Assembly: GCA_020726505.1 (NCBI GenBank)
Contig: JAHLEZ010000005.1
Location: 1,178,001 to 1,242,000, forward strand
Reading direction: 5' to 3'
DNA: 64,000 bases
DNA from: Leptodontidium sp. MPI-SDFR-AT-0119
Lineage: Eukaryota > Ascomycota > Leotiomycetes > Helotiales > Leptodontidiaceae
Part shown: in pieces, positions 1 to 12,609 of the stretch
Position numbering within the stretch: position 1 is the first letter of the stretch
How the letters are laid out: each line of letters begins with the position of its first letter
The notes under the pieces: generated by a model
Seen by the model: the letters and a program-made list of their open reading frames with translations, nothing else
Database searches by the model: none
What the model was told of the DNA's origin: nothing
Made by a program: the position numbers and the translations under genes

Positions 1-1114
1 AATAATTTACTACGACAGCTGGTGTATTTTATGTCAGGTTAGGTCTCAGGCCGTTGAAGTGAGGAGATGGTTGATGAAATGTCGAGGTCCTGGTATTTGT
101 TATGGCCGAGCATAAGCGGACACCACTGCGCTGGGTTTTCGTGGAGTCCCCGTATTTTCTGATCTTCCAGAAGCCTAAGCCCGATCTGACGGGTTTTACA
201 TAAAATTGGTGCGCCCGGGGAAAAGCTGTTGCCTTACACGGCCTCATCAATTGATAGGATATCAAGATTCCAAACAAGCCCATACAATTAAGAGGCGGTG
301 CCTCGAACCATCTCAATCCAAGATACAGTACATACAGCCACTCCACTGAGAAACTCATTCTTACCTTGAATCTCGATGTCTGCATCCATGGGCATGCGAC
401 CTATTTTCATGACATCGGACGCTACATCCCATTAAGTTTAGATGTTGCTCACTGGCAGGGTTGCTGCATATGAAGGTTCATTTGATTGGGCTCCTCACCA
501 CAGGCAAAATCCCGCCTTTTAATGGACTTCTCTTCTCGACTTGATCCTTTCTCGTTGAAAGACGAGAAGCCTGACTAACGGGTCAGCCAAGATGCATGAT
601 GCAGCAGACAGACAAGCCGCACCGCCAGTTCACCAAATTTACTTGGTGTGATGTGTGGTGATGTTGACAGTGGCTCGCTGTGGCTGGGCATGGGATCAAG
701 ATCTGGAGAAGAAAACGTCCCGCGAAGCCTCCCCCCCAAATCCCCATGTCACGATCCCTGTCTGTGCCCATGTCCCCCCAGCCAAAGTTTATAATAACCT
801 AGCCTCTCCTCTCCCCGCTTGCTCTAGACCGTCCGACCATCTCCAGCTTTCTGGTTCTCGTTTTTGTAATCATACCAACAGAGTACAGACATCCATCCGT
901 TCCCTCTGACGACCATCCGATTGTATCGTGAATCAGAGATACAATACAATATTTCCAGTACAGTACAGTACAGGACGGAGCAGTAAATGAATGTCCCTCC
1001 CACCACCGCCTCGCTGGATGCAGGAGTTGCGCCGCCATGACGGGTCCGAAGACCAATACTCTCCATGTGGATGAGTACGATCGGTTTGCACCCCCGCGGC
1101 CCTGGGATTGAAGG
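1..1114. other. Upstream intergenic region, no gene seen
   Basis: No reading frame here has recognisable protein features. The stretch is the presumed promoter and 5' leader of the transporter that starts at 1115. A short tandem of the pentamer CAGTA lies near 957-972, but I attach no function to it. A frame open on the minus strand at 29-385 has a composition unlike a real protein and I do not call it. Confidence 0.5.
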
Positions 1115-4100
1115 ATGCCGACTGACGAGGGCACCTATAGGGAAGATGAGAAGTACAGAGGCATGGAAGCGCATCCGGCGCAAGTAAACCTGAATCTCAA
1201 TCTTGAAGGCCGGTTTGTATCCCTCCTCTTCATTCAAGACACCTTCTCCGCCAATTCCCATCCGTCAATCGATTAATCAACCAGCTAACCCCCTCCCTCT
1301 TCCCTCTCCACAGTATTCAAAACCCCCTCGCAGGCCTCCCAACCGCTTTTCTCCTCCGCGAAATCGACGAGTTTGCCCGGAAGAGGGGCTTGATGGATGT
1401 CCTCCCACTGCTGAGGAAGGGAGCATTAGTTGCGCGCGATCCGTCGAACTACGAGGATATTAGTGGCGAGGAGGCGCTGGATGATGCGGAGATTGAGGCT
1501 TTGAGGGACGAAGTGCTGCATAAATGGCGGCAGCCGAAGGCGCTGTATTATACGATTATAATATGTTCGATTGGGGCTGCTGTGCAGGGTTGGGATCAGA
1601 CTGGTAGGTGGATTGTTTGTTGTTGCCAAATTGGTGGGGGTTGTCGATGGTGGATCTGTATACTTTTGCGGAGCTGGGCATGGAATGAGATGAGACCGGA
1701 CGGGTGCCGGCAATATTTAGTCTCGCCTGAACTTGAGACGACTGTTTCTTTGCGGATTTATAAACAGCTTATTGAACATCCCACTAATCTCCCAAACAGG
1801 TTCCAATGGCGCCATGCTCAAATTCCCAGACTACTTCCACATCGCCTCCAATTCCACGCGGGACACCTTCCTCGTCGGCCTTCTCAACGCAGCGCCCTAC
1901 ATCGGCTCCGCATTCATCGGATGTTGGGTCTCCGATCCTCTGAACAACTACTTTGGACGTCGAGGCACGATCTTCGTGAGCGGGAACTTCTGTCTCTGGG
2001 CTGTGCTGGGTTCGGCGTTCACGAAGACATGGCCGCAGTTACTCGTCTGTCGGATTCTGCTGGGCGTTGGTATGGGGGCTAAGGCTAGCACTGTGCCGAT
2101 TTACGCTGCGGAGAATAGTCCGGCGTCTATTAGAGGAGCTTGTAAGGAACTCTCTTCTTTCATTTTTCGTGATACTGGGAATCTACACCTACTGCTCTCG
2201 CTTCGGACTTTCTTGACCCCCTCCCTTTTAAGTGCAATTGCTTGTTCTGCACTATTGGACAATTGAATGTCCTATTTCAAACTTTGAAATTTTTAGGACA
2301 ACAATTTCTCCCATTTGGTAACTTAGCTAACTTAATCAGTGGTAATGTCCTGGCAGGTCAGCATATTCCCTCCTTGTTTTCTCGAAATCACCAGAGCCAA
2401 TTCTCGGGAACTTATCCGAGAATCAAAATCCCAATGTCTTCTCTCTCGGGTTCCTGGACATTGTATTGTACTAACATGCCAAGCAGATGTGGACCGCCTT
2501 CGGAATCCTCCTAGGATTCGCAGCCAACCTCGCAGTTGCAAATGTACCGAAAATCTACTGGCGTCTCCAACTCGGAAGTGCATTCATCCCAGCCGTTCCC
2601 CTCGTAGTAGGTGTATACTTCTGTCCCGAATCACCCAGAGTAAGCCCTACCCTCATCTCCTCCAAACTCTGCATCGAAATACTAACCGGAATCCTTAACA
2701 GTGGTACATGAAAAAGGGCCGCTACCGCAAAGCATTTACCTCCCTTCTCAAACTCCGCGCAAACCCTATCCAAGCAGCACGCGATCTGGTCTACATCAAC
2801 TCGCAGCTCGACCTTGAAGCTGAAATAATAGGGAATAATACTTACACAAGACGCTTTATTGAATTGTTCGCTATCCCACGGCTGCGGCGCGCGACGCTGG
2901 CGGCTTTCACCGTGATGTTGGCGCAGCAGGTATGTATTTTCTCGCTCTAAGATCCTCTATAATCTGGGGTTTGAATTGGATCCTTTTCTGATCCCGAGGC
3001 TTTGTAAAATTCACATGCTAAATAAAGTCCTGATTAGATGTGTGGCGTTAATGTCATTGCGTTCTATTCGTCGACTGTGTTTGTTAAGGCCGGTGCTAGC
3101 CATAATAGAGCGTTGTGGGCGAGTTTTGTGAGTTCCTCCTACTCTTTTCCTGGTCGCTAAAGTCGGAAATTTTGGACGGTATTGGATGAGTGCTGACTGC
3201 GGATAGGGATTTGGTTTGATCAACTTTATTTTTGCATGGCCTGCTATTTGGACTATCGATACTTACGGACGTCGAAGTCTGCTACTGTTTACGTTTCCGA
3301 ATATGGCCTGGTCGCTGTTGGCCGTTGGGTTATGTTCGCTTATTCCCAACTCGACCCCAGCTCATGTTGGATTGATGGCTTTCTTCATCTACGTTTTTGC
3401 GGCATTTTATAGTGTATGTTCCTCTCATTTGCTGTTCCGTCATTATCACGAGATCTCCCCTTCTGTGAATTTCTCCATGATAGATATTTATTCTGCATGA
3501 GATTTACTGACATCCCGCAGCCAGGAGAAGGGCCCGTACCCTTCACCTACTCAGCCGAAGTCTTCCCCCTCTCTCATCGTGAAGTGGGTATGGGATGGGC
3601 CGTAGCGACGAATCTCTTCTGGGCCGCAGTTCTCGGCATCACATTACCCAGGATGCTTGATGCATTCAGCATAGTCGTAAGCCTGCCTCAACTCCAAAAT
3701 CCCAACTCCCAACTCCGCTCTAGCACACATCCAACTAACCCGTTCGTTAAGGGCGCATTCACATTCTACGCCGGTCTGAACGTAATAGCACTCTGCATGA
3801 TCTTTCTCTGGGTCCCAGAAACAAAACAGCGCACGCTCGAGGAACTGGACTATGTCTTCGCAGTCCCGACAAGAGTACACATGCATTACCAACTCACCAC
3901 AGCTTTGCCGTACGTCCCATCTCTCCCATCTCACCCATCTCACCCCACCCCCCCTCCAATTCCCGATATCTGTCTTTCTATTTCGCGAGAACAGAAACAG
4001 AACGCATACTAACATACCTCAGATGGTGGATAAACCGCTACATCCTCCTCCGCAAAGGCCCAGGGCTAGAACCTCTCTACCATTTCGAAGGACCCTCCGG

Positions 4101-4260
4101 AGGACGCGCACAAATGGATCAACTATACGCGAACGATCGCGCGAGAGGGCTAAGGCGTGCGAATGCTGCTAATGCGCAGGTACCTGCTGCTATGGCTGAG
4201 GCGCAGGAACCGCCCGAACCGCCGCCCACTTATTCGAGTAGAGCGAGGATGAATTTCTAG
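1115..4260 (+). CDS. MFS sugar/polyol (myo-inositol-like) transporter
   Basis: Predicted plasma-membrane proton-coupled sugar or polyol importer of the major facilitator superfamily, 658 aa. I infer eleven exons: 1115-1212, 1314-1603, 1800-2141, 2340-2356, 2487-2639, 2702-2929, 3038-3127, 3207-3413, 3521-3676, 3752-3909 and 4023-4260; the total is a multiple of three. Seen: a cytosolic N-terminus of about 110 residues, GWDQTGSNGA in TM1, [10 protein letters not shown] in loop 2-3, PESPR after TM6, the QQMCGVN block of TM7, [24 protein letters not shown] in TM10 and a PETK motif after TM12. These are family signatures of fungal sugar porters, and the N-terminal NPLAGLP block resembles the fungal inositol-transporter-like clade. 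The ATG at 1115 follows an in-frame stop; 1163 is an alternative start. Exon 4 is only 17 nt. Substrate cannot be told from sequence. Confidence 0.88.
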
Positions 4261-5147
4261 GCTTTTGCTTTGCTTGCCGGGGGGAAATATTTGGTTTTGG
4301 TTGGTTGATTTGTTTGTTTATCTTGGGGTCATTTAGCGAGGAGTTTGTGAATGGGATGGGGGGTGGCATGGACGGGATTGATATGATTCATGTGATTATG
4401 AGGTGTTGGGAGTTTGATTCTGAGGGAATCGAGATACCAATCATGTATATACGATATGAGTAGCGAAGCATTAAAAAAGCAGTGAGGGAGTACTGGGTGA
4501 GTGGGTGAATTTGATGATCTGATCACCGCCTAGAGGGACTTCTCATCTCATCTCATTATATATACAGCCTTCCCAACCCACTGCTTCCCAACAACAACCC
4601 CACAAAACCCAATAATGGCCGAACTAGAATGAAAATCTAAAGGTCCTCATGAGAATACCAGGGGGGCTTTGCGGCCCTACAATTAACTTACACGTACCAG
4701 AACTACCGCGCCTCGCACAAACATTAAATCCGAAGCCCAAGCCTAAGTTCTCGATGTTCTCATTTACCACCCTCCGCTAACCTCCGCGAAAACGGAGTTT
4801 GGTGTGACGGTCCAATAACACGCTGTATATGCTGTACAACACCGGGACGTAACCCCAAAATAGACAATGATGCTCGAGCTTACATGTTGGCCCCCCTCCC
4901 CTGTCTCCAAGCTGACAGCGAAACAGGAGCGATGAAAGGACGATGCGAGAGCGAGGCGAGGACTGCTTGCTTACTTCCAAGACCAGACCCCGCCATCTAG
5001 CTGTGAGCTGAAGAGCAGAGCGCGGAATTAGAGACCGTGATGGAGTATATGAGGCTGTGATTCCGCAAGTTGTTTTGTTCCTTACTTTACTTTACTCCCT
5101 GCACTTATTGGCATATTCCCGTCCATCACCGAATTGACAATTTGAGA
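4261..5147. other. Intergenic region, no gene seen
   Basis: This is the 3' flank of the transporter and the promoter of the SDR gene. It is T-rich just after the transporter stop. A TATATA-like string sits near 4557-4562. I see no coding frame or repeat worth calling. Confidence 0.5.
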
Positions 5148-5156
5148 TATATAAAA
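5148..5156 (+). promoter_or_regulatory. TATA box of the SDR gene
   Basis: The string TATATAAAA lies 65 bp before the ATG at 5221, a plausible distance for a fungal TATA box with a short leader. The assignment rests on match and position only. Confidence 0.5.
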
Positions 5157-5220
5157 CAGTACTTGAACTCGAAACTGAAGAAACCTAAGCCAAGCCACGG
5201 ATCCAGCAACAGTACCAACA

Positions 5221-6444
5221 ATGGATCAAGCCGACTATTTTGTGAAGAAGCAGCAATTCGTCAAGACCGTCTACAGAGACGTCTACCCCTCCATCGACCC
5301 AACAGCAACCTCAAACAGCCAAGCGGGGAAAGTAATCGTCATCACCGGAGCAAGCAGGGGATTAGGACGGCTCGTACGTGTCAGCCAGCTTTGGCCTTCC
5401 AATCCAGTCCAATACAATAGATACAATACACTTACTGGGGATTGTATACTCATTCAAACAATCAGTCTGCTAATCAACTCTCCTCCCAGGCTTTCGTCAA
5501 CTCTTTCGCAAAAGCACGTCCCAAAGCCATTGTACTCGTTGCGCGGACCCTCGCAGCGCTAGAGGAAGTCCGCGATGAAATACGTGCTATTGATGAAAAC
5601 ATCGAGGTCCTGGCTGTGCCAACTGATTTGCTGAATGCGGACTCGGTGAACGGTCTCTGGATGAAAGTCAAGGAGAGGTTTGGGCATGCGGATGTTTTGG
5701 TTAATAATGCCGGGAGTCTTCAGGGTGGGACTGTAGCTGATACGGAAGTTGATAAATGGTGGAATGACTTTGTCAGTTGACTTTTTCCAGTTGTTACTTT
5801 TGTGGTGATTTTTGAAGAGCTAGCTTGGCTAATGGCAAATGGGTTGCAGCAAACGAACGTCCGAGGCGTGTTCCTCATCACTCAAGGATTCCTGCGTCTC
5901 CTTGGGAAAGAGAGGAAGGGTTCGATCGTGACTCTCACCACTGCCGCAGCGGTCATGGTCTTCCCCGGTATGTCGAGCTACTCGTTGAGCAAATTGGCTT
6001 CAATGCAACTTCAGGCCTTCATTGCTGCTGAGAACCCGAATGTCACGGCTGTCGCTTTGCATCCTGGTATCGTCCTGACGGACATGACGCTCGATTACTT
6101 CTTGCCGTATGCCAAAGATACGCCAGAATTGGTGGGAGGTGTGGGAGTGTGGTTGTCGACTGAAAAGGCGGAGTTCTTGAATGGAAGATACATCGAGGCC
6201 AATGTAGGTGCATGTCCCAGTCGCCCTCTTCCCATCCCATTAGCCTTTGCAGCCTGCATTTATGTCTTCGAGACAAGGGCGGCCTTAAGTGCTTTCGATG
6301 GATTCTCGGCATGTAACATAAGCTATACTGACTTGCTTGCAGTGGTCAGTAGACGATCTGTCAGCTCGAAAGGAGGAAATCATTGCACAGGGGAAGCTTT
6401 CCGTCAGATTGGAGGGAGACTTTGGCCATGAACAGTTCGAGTAG
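5221..6444 (+). CDS. Short-chain dehydrogenase/reductase (classical SDR)
   Basis: NAD(P)-dependent oxidoreductase with a Rossmann fold, 296 aa in four exons: 5221-5373, 5490-5771, 5850-6203 and 6343-6444. Seen: the cofactor motif TGASRGLG near residue 40, NNAG in the middle, and the catalytic YSLSK (YxxxK) preceded by a Ser/Thr-rich strand; HPGIVLTDM follows, as in classical SDRs. The last exon (WSVDDL and a basic tail) matches the usual C-terminus of fungal SDRs of this size. The gene stands alone behind the sugar transporter in the same orientation. Substrate is unknown, and many fungal SDRs with this profile are annotated only generically. The last intron was placed from GTAGGT and TTGCAG and keeps the frame. 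Confidence 0.85.
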
Positions 6445-8925
6445 AGATTTCTGAGCTGATATGAGCTGAGTATGATCGTAATTAAGAAATCTTTAGCCCA
6501 CAAGAATGAAGATTCGTCTGCCCCTTTGAACTCGCTTGATGAATGGAGGTGCCCTTGAAGATATTTCAAACACCAAGCGAAATAGGACAATGGTCTCCTC
6601 TCATTACGCAAGCCCCACACAGATGGTCAGATTCAGTATTGCGGTAACTGATGTGGTTCCCTGTGTTTCAAAACAAGTATCGTGTAGATTCCGGCTGCCT
6701 AAGGAAGACACACGACCCGTTGTGGAGTAGTATACTCTGCCATGAGATCAATGAGCTGGGAAGTACCCAAAAGCCCCACAGTCTCGTGAAGAGCAGTTGG
6801 CGCCGTTCAGAAGCGATATACAGCCTCCTGATACAAGAGGAAGCTGGAATGGGATCGTCAGCCCCCACTGGAAGCCAGTTCTCGTATGATTCTCGTGTCC
6901 AGGTCAAGAATGTCATCTCGTGAAACACAATAACGTATGGAGAAGCGCCAGTATCATTGTGACTTGTCCTGTGCCCAATTATCCACTCTATCTTCCAGGC
7001 TTGATCATCATCTTCAAAACTTACAAATGATAGTTCTTGATTGACAAGCTGCCAACAAGATTGCTTACATGGTCAGATATCAGCCAAACTCACCTCTTCT
7101 CGTCGTTCGAGCCTGGGTAAGCTGCACGGTAGTAGTATGCGTCTTGGTCTCACAACTCAAAGGGTTCAGCTTACCAAGGAACAACAGAACATCGTGGCTG
7201 TTGTTAACGAAGAGCTTAGCCTTTTCTCCTTTTTCAGCCATGGCAGATGCACCTTTGACGTTTTAAGATGATGAATCTCACTGACTCAACTACTTACCGG
7301 CCAACGCCAAGATCGTTTAAACCATTTCGTGCCAATGTCGTTTGTTTGGTGGGGATGTTTGAGGAAGCTCATTCTTCGGCCTCAGCCGGTCCAATGGAGA
7401 TCGCTATTCTGATACTCTGCAGCTGATCCTGGCTCACAGACATGTCGGATTTACCATGAGATGCAGGCCAAGGAGACGGTTGCTTGCAGTGAGCTGCAGG
7501 CGGGTGAGATGCTAACCATTTCAAGGTGTGTTCCAGCCCTACAAGCCCGCATGCAATCGAGGCTTCCTTCTCATGTTCGTCTTGAGATATAAATGTCCCA
7601 CAATGCCAAGCTGCCAAAGGGACCGTTTCCAGTTTAACTGTGTCCCACATAGTCATGATCTGATTGTTGGTCATCCAGTGGAGGCATGATGCTTGTATTT
7701 CGTTCACCATGGTTTGCCCTTTGTAGAGATGCCCCAGACGGGCTACCATGACTGCAGTTGGTACCTGGTCTGCTTCAACCCCGCGCTTCAAGGTCAGCGA
7801 CTCACTTCGTTAAGGTCTGATATCTTCCGATCTGACAGCTGGTAATTCAATAAGAGCATAATGTTCCGTCTACCAGAACGAAATCTCCTGGATGTGTGTT
7901 TTTGGCCCCATATGGCCCCGATACCCTCACTGCGTAACCTAATAGAAGCATGATAATAATGCAGATTCCTAAGCAAAGTAATCAGCACCATGCCGCTCAA
8001 CGATAGATGACGACTTATCTCTGGATACTTGCCGTTATATTATCTAGAATTCTGGGTCGCAATACAGTTGTGTAGTTGTATTGCCCGAGCAGTCTCACCT
8101 CTTCGTCCCGTCCCATGGATCGATCACCAGAGATGGTCGAAAGATGCAAAGACTTCCCCTTGACAAGGGAGGGCAACATGGCCTACACGGTATTGGCTTG
8201 GCAAGTGTCCTTGATGACTCTGCTACTTGGAATCATGCTATTGTGGGAAATCAACTGTGTTACCATTTTGTGATGTTCTTGCCATGGAAAGTCCGACGTG
8301 AGGTGGAGGAAATTCCGCAAAACTCCGCCAAGGCGGACTCGGTTCGCTCCTCCCGGTCACCGTACAGTACAGTGCCGGGCGATGTACAGTCAGGCTGGCC
8401 ACCACATCACCATTTCTTCCTCTTCTTCCTTCATCAACCTCTTCAAAGCGTTCCTCCGCTGCTCTATTCCGCTCGCCGGTGCGGACGAATACTTCCCCCA
8501 TCCAATGCCGCATATCCCTCTATCTTCACCCATCAATCATCGCCTCAATGCTTTGAAACCCGGCCATTATTCTATGTGCCGTCATGGCCACCCGCGCGTC
8601 TCCGTCCCGGACGTGATGGACGTGAGGTTCTTTTGCTCCGTTCAGCTGTCACATTCCCCTAATTTGCTTGGATTACCTACACCCTTTGCATCATGTCAGC
8701 ATCTGCGTTTCTTGCAGGGCCCATCAGCCCCAAGCCACTACTCTGTTTCTGGTTGTTGGTCTCCCAGTACCGGCACGCCATTGTGTCTGTGGCGGCGATG
8801 CGGTTTCTCATACATATTATTGCCAGTGCCAAAAGCCTTAGGAGCTTTACTCATCTGTTCGTTCACTTACGGCGCATTTCTTACCCTGTCCTCGATTGGC
8901 TGAGCCTTGTTTTTCCTCTTCTGTC
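6445..8925. other. Long intergenic region with one unrecognised minus-strand frame
   Basis: About 2.5 kb between the SDR and the regulator. The only frame that looks protein-like is on the minus strand at 7369-7791 (140 codons, no stop). It includes KLETVPLAAWHCG and reads like the C-terminal part of a larger protein; a GTGAGT...AAG intron could join it to sequence near 7800-8000. I do not recognise the family and cannot build a start. The remainder is leader and promoter of the regulator at 8926. Confidence 0.35.
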
Positions 8926-11045
8926 ATGGACAATGCATCCTCCAAGCGCGATTCTGGCAACTCGTGAGCGACCCATCTTTTCTTGCTGCTATCTGTATTT
9001 CCTTCTGTTTGCTTGAATTGGGCAATGGTGGACTTTCTAACAGTTATGGCTACTTTCAGTGAGAAGGAAGCTACAAAGCCTGCTCTTCCTAAAGGCCCAG
9101 AACTCGTCTTCATTGTTCAAAACAAACCAGAAAAGTTTTCGAAGCAGACATCGACTCAAATCAGAAAGCATGTCATGAAAGATATTGGAAAGTCCAGAAG
9201 AAAAGAGAGGCGCAATCGGCAGATCAGCCTCGAGCTTCCAGAAACCATAGGAGAGACCGATAGTGGTTCTGAGTCCAAGTTGTCAATCAGACCCTCCACA
9301 GATCAGCTAGGGACGTTCCAGAATTTTGAATTTCAAGAGAATGGCCCGGCTTTGCTCGATCATAGTGAGGCCGGTCCTAGTACATCATTCTACCCGCAAG
9401 GCTCTGCTGTGTTTTCTCAGCCTTCTGATCTTCAGCATGGGGTTCCCGAGTACCTGCAGCAGCCGTACCAGGGTACCTCGCACGACTTCCGAGATACCCG
9501 AGCTCTCGTTCAGTCTCCAAGTATTGAAAGACTCGGATCGGGACGCGGAGATCCATTTGCACGGTATCCAGTGCCCATGAAAGGACAAATGCGAGAATTG
9601 CTAGACGAAGGTATGCCATACATAAAGTTCCATTTTGGGAGATTGCTGAGCATCATTTCATAGCATTTGATGACCGTTATCATAACATAGGTCCATGGAG
9701 AGATGCTTGCCTTCCTATCGGAATGCTAGGTCCGCCTGCATTTCATCAGATGCTGTCCAACGCTTTGTTAAATATCAGGTGTCGTCGGCCAACATGTACC
9801 CCAGCCGATACTTACGAATCAATCAGACATCATGCAATTGCTGTCAAGATGGTGAAAGATGGCATGTCGGATCCTACAATTGCAACATCAGATGCATTTA
9901 TTGGCGCTGTTGTGGGGTTGACTTGTTATCACGTAAGTTCTTTGTACTTCTTTCCCGCCCGCTATTACCGACCAAAGCTAATCTAGAGCATTAGTGTCAC
10001 ACTGGAAACCATGAAGCGTGGAAACTGCATATGAATGGCCTTGACCAGATTATCCGACTTCGAGGCGGTATCCACACCCTGGATTCGAGTAAGCTTGTCA
10101 GATCTCTAATGGGATGGTTAGTACAGCTTTTATCCTTGCTATCTGCATCTTACGTACATACATGGGGTATATACCTGATTGGTTGAAGACTTTGGCATTA
10201 AAAGATTCAGATCCTGTCGATATTAACTCAGTTACAGGTCCGACATCACAGGATCATCTGTAGAAGATGTCCCACCCAGATACCCTCTCCCACCATTTAT
10301 TCCCGAACCCGAGACCCTCCGCCTCTGCCCAGCCATATCTCCACATCAAGACCAAATCCTCGCGGTGTGGCTTTCACGTTTCCCCAATCACATCGACCTG
10401 CTCAACCTGATGAGCCACTTACAAAGATTCAACTACCACATCCAATACGAAGCGCAGAACCCAGACCGCAAAATATTCAACGATGGGGATTTCGCAACCG
10501 CGTACCTCTTTCCTTTGATCCACCGATTTCTCAGCATGTCTGGAAACGCTATCGTAGCAGATGAGCAGGATATGAATATTCTCCAAGCCGTGCGTATAGC
10601 TTGCTTACTCTACATCGCGGAGATAAGACGTCTGTTCGGAATCAACGGCGTCGCAGCAAAGCTGCACACCCAGAAGCTGAAGTTCTATCTAGAGCGCAGC
10701 ACGAATGACTGGGGAGATTTAGCTATGTTAAGACTCTGGTGTCTTGCCATGGGCGGTATGGAGAGCGAAGGTGCAGATCGAGCCTGGTTCGCTACTGAAG
10801 TTGCACGAGAAGGTGCGGCGTTGGGCTATCCCATGTGGCATGACTTGGAGACGCAGATGGAAGAGATGATTTGGTTTACCGATGCCCACAGACCGAAGTT
10901 CTGGTCGCTATATCATGGATTCGACGATTCGCTTCCGGGTCCGGGGATCTTGGGGGTGGGTGGACACCAGAATGAATACCCTGAACCGCCTGGTTCTGGT
11001 CAGGCGAATTTTGGCGGAAACCCGTATCCTGATATAGGGTGGTGA
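8926..11045 (+). CDS. Fungal-specific transcription factor (Fungal_trans_2 family)
   Basis: Predicted nuclear regulator, 586 aa in five exons: 8926-8963, 9060-9610, 9691-9932, 9995-10116 and 10238-11045. Seen: a short N-terminus with ELVFIVQNKPEKF followed by a basic stretch (RKHVMKDIGKSRRKERRN), which is the hallmark start of the Fungal_trans_2 (PF11951) group that lacks a Zn2Cys6 cluster. Then come a low-complexity linker, a helical block with CYHCHTGN and GLDQIIRLRGGI, and WSDITGSSVEDVPPRYP, all typical of the family's regulatory region. The first coding exon is only 38 nt; the splice TC/T restores the frame. No binuclear zinc cluster is present, so DNA binding through the basic segment or a partner is inference. 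Target genes are unknown. Confidence 0.82.
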
Positions 11046-11560
11046 TGCTCGGATTGTAAATTAGAAAGAATGTCATTGTGGGAGTTTTTGGTTGTAACAT
11101 TAGTTGGTTTGTTGTAGAAAGAATTTTGTTTTAGAGTCGTTTAGAAAAAGTAAACAATTGAACCTCGGGTCGGAAAAGGGTCCGCTTAGAGGTAAGCGAG
11201 CGTCAAGTTTTGGTGTTGAACGTTGTGACATAGCCAAATGAATCAACAGGATATTTCGAGGGCAGTGGGAAGATCGCATATTCTATTTACTGAATCCAAA
11301 GAGTATAGTTTAATCAAAACATTGTAATTCCAATTTTCAAAATCCACCACCCGTCCAAATGAAACAACAGGTCTATGTCTGTCTGCTCAGGGATATCAAG
11401 CTTACTCTCCTTGCCTATTTTTGCCCCGTCGACCACAATTCCCTGACGCCATGAATGCCCTATGCCCATCCACCGACCCACCTACCCACTTTCAATTTTG
11501 TATCATACAGTACATCAACACCCTCACACAAGTCCAACCTCTCAACACCTTGATCGGAGC
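11046..11560. other. Convergent 3' intergenic region
   Basis: This stretch holds the 3' ends of the regulator (+) and of the carrier (-), which converge here. No other gene or repeat is visible. Confidence 0.5.
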
Positions 11561-12609
11561 TTAGACCTTGGCTGGGATCTTTCTTCGAAGCTTGACGGTT
11601 TGCTCGTACAGAACGTCCTTAAAAGCGAATAGGAATGCAGCAGTAAGAACACTCTGGGAGACCTTAGGTCCGATACCTGTAATCGATTAGTGGTAATCCA
11701 ATATCTCTCATCAACGGAAGGACAAACCCTTATAAAGACCAGAATACCCCTCATCTCTAACGATCCTCCGAAGAACCTGCATCATACTCTCCTTTCCGCC
11801 ATCACGGCCCGCAACATGCATGCGGCTCTTGACCGTGATATAAGGATACGTAATGCTCGTAGCAAACAACTTGCCCAACGCACCCAACAAGAACGCAATC
11901 GTCGGTGTGATCCGCCTCTTCTTCTCAATAGTATTCCTCAACTGCTCGAATATAGTATATTGTAGAATGGGGTTAATGACCAGCACCAAAGCCGGCGCAA
12001 CACCCGCAAAGAGAGCCAAAGGGCCCTCCTCCTTCAACAACGCCAACAGCGTGCCGATGGTGGTAGGCTGTTTCGGCGCCACGGATCCAGGCAACAGACC
12101 CTCATCCGTCTCCTTATTCTGCTTGCGAGTCGTCATGCGAGTGTTGACCACCCAGATGGGGTTCGTGAGCATGACTGTCGCGGAGCCCGCGATGGCGCCA
12201 GCGATCATCGACTCGATCGTCGTGAGCCTCTTGGACGCTCGGCCGGCTTTAACGGCGGCCTTCTCGAATCCCGAGCGAGTCCATTCGTACCAGTAGTAAT
12301 AAACAAAGTTTGTGACGCTGATTCCGAAGAGGGCCGAGTCTAATCCGGCGTAGAGACCTGTGATGCCCTCCCTTTGTACGATGCGCTTGACGGCATTGAG
12401 GAAGTCAGAGTCGGCGCGCTTGGATTCGACTTGTGCGCGGGTGGAGAGGGTAATGAGAGGGTATCTGCGAGTATCGTTAGACAGTAGCTCTTGGAATATA
12501 AGGAGATGAGTGTGATATACGTGAGGGCCATGGAGAGGATTCCTCCTCCTGCCCCGCTCAAGGCGTGGGCGACATTGTCGGACTGTTGAGCTGCTGTTGA
12601 TGAGGACAT
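11561..12609 (-). CDS. Mitochondrial carrier family protein, peroxisomal adenine nucleotide carrier type (PMP47/ANT1-like)
   Basis: Six-helix carrier of 313 aa in three exons: 12609-12521, 12464-11728 and 11676-11561 on the minus strand. Seen: the N-terminus SDNVAHALSGAGGGILSMAL leading into YPLITLSTRAQVESKR, then NPIWVVNTRM and TYPYITVKSRM. These are the three Px(D/E)xx(K/R)-derived carrier signatures at even spacing. The relaxed first signature (YPLITLSTR) and NPIWVVNTR are what peroxisomal PMP47/ANT1 carriers show, so exchange of ATP for AMP across the peroxisomal membrane for fatty-acid activation is the likely role. Introns 11677-11727 and 12465-12520 have GT-AG borders. A broader assignment as a mitochondrial carrier is certain; the peroxisomal subtype is likely. 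Confidence 0.87.

Noticed and set aside
29..385. 118-codon minus-strand frame
   Set aside because: No protein-like conservation pattern, no neighbouring exons, and composition typical of chance frames.
8081..8903. Overlapping plus-strand frames of about 200 codons before the regulator
   Set aside because: They lie in pyrimidine-rich leader sequence. The Ser/Pro/His-rich translations look like non-coding DNA read through.
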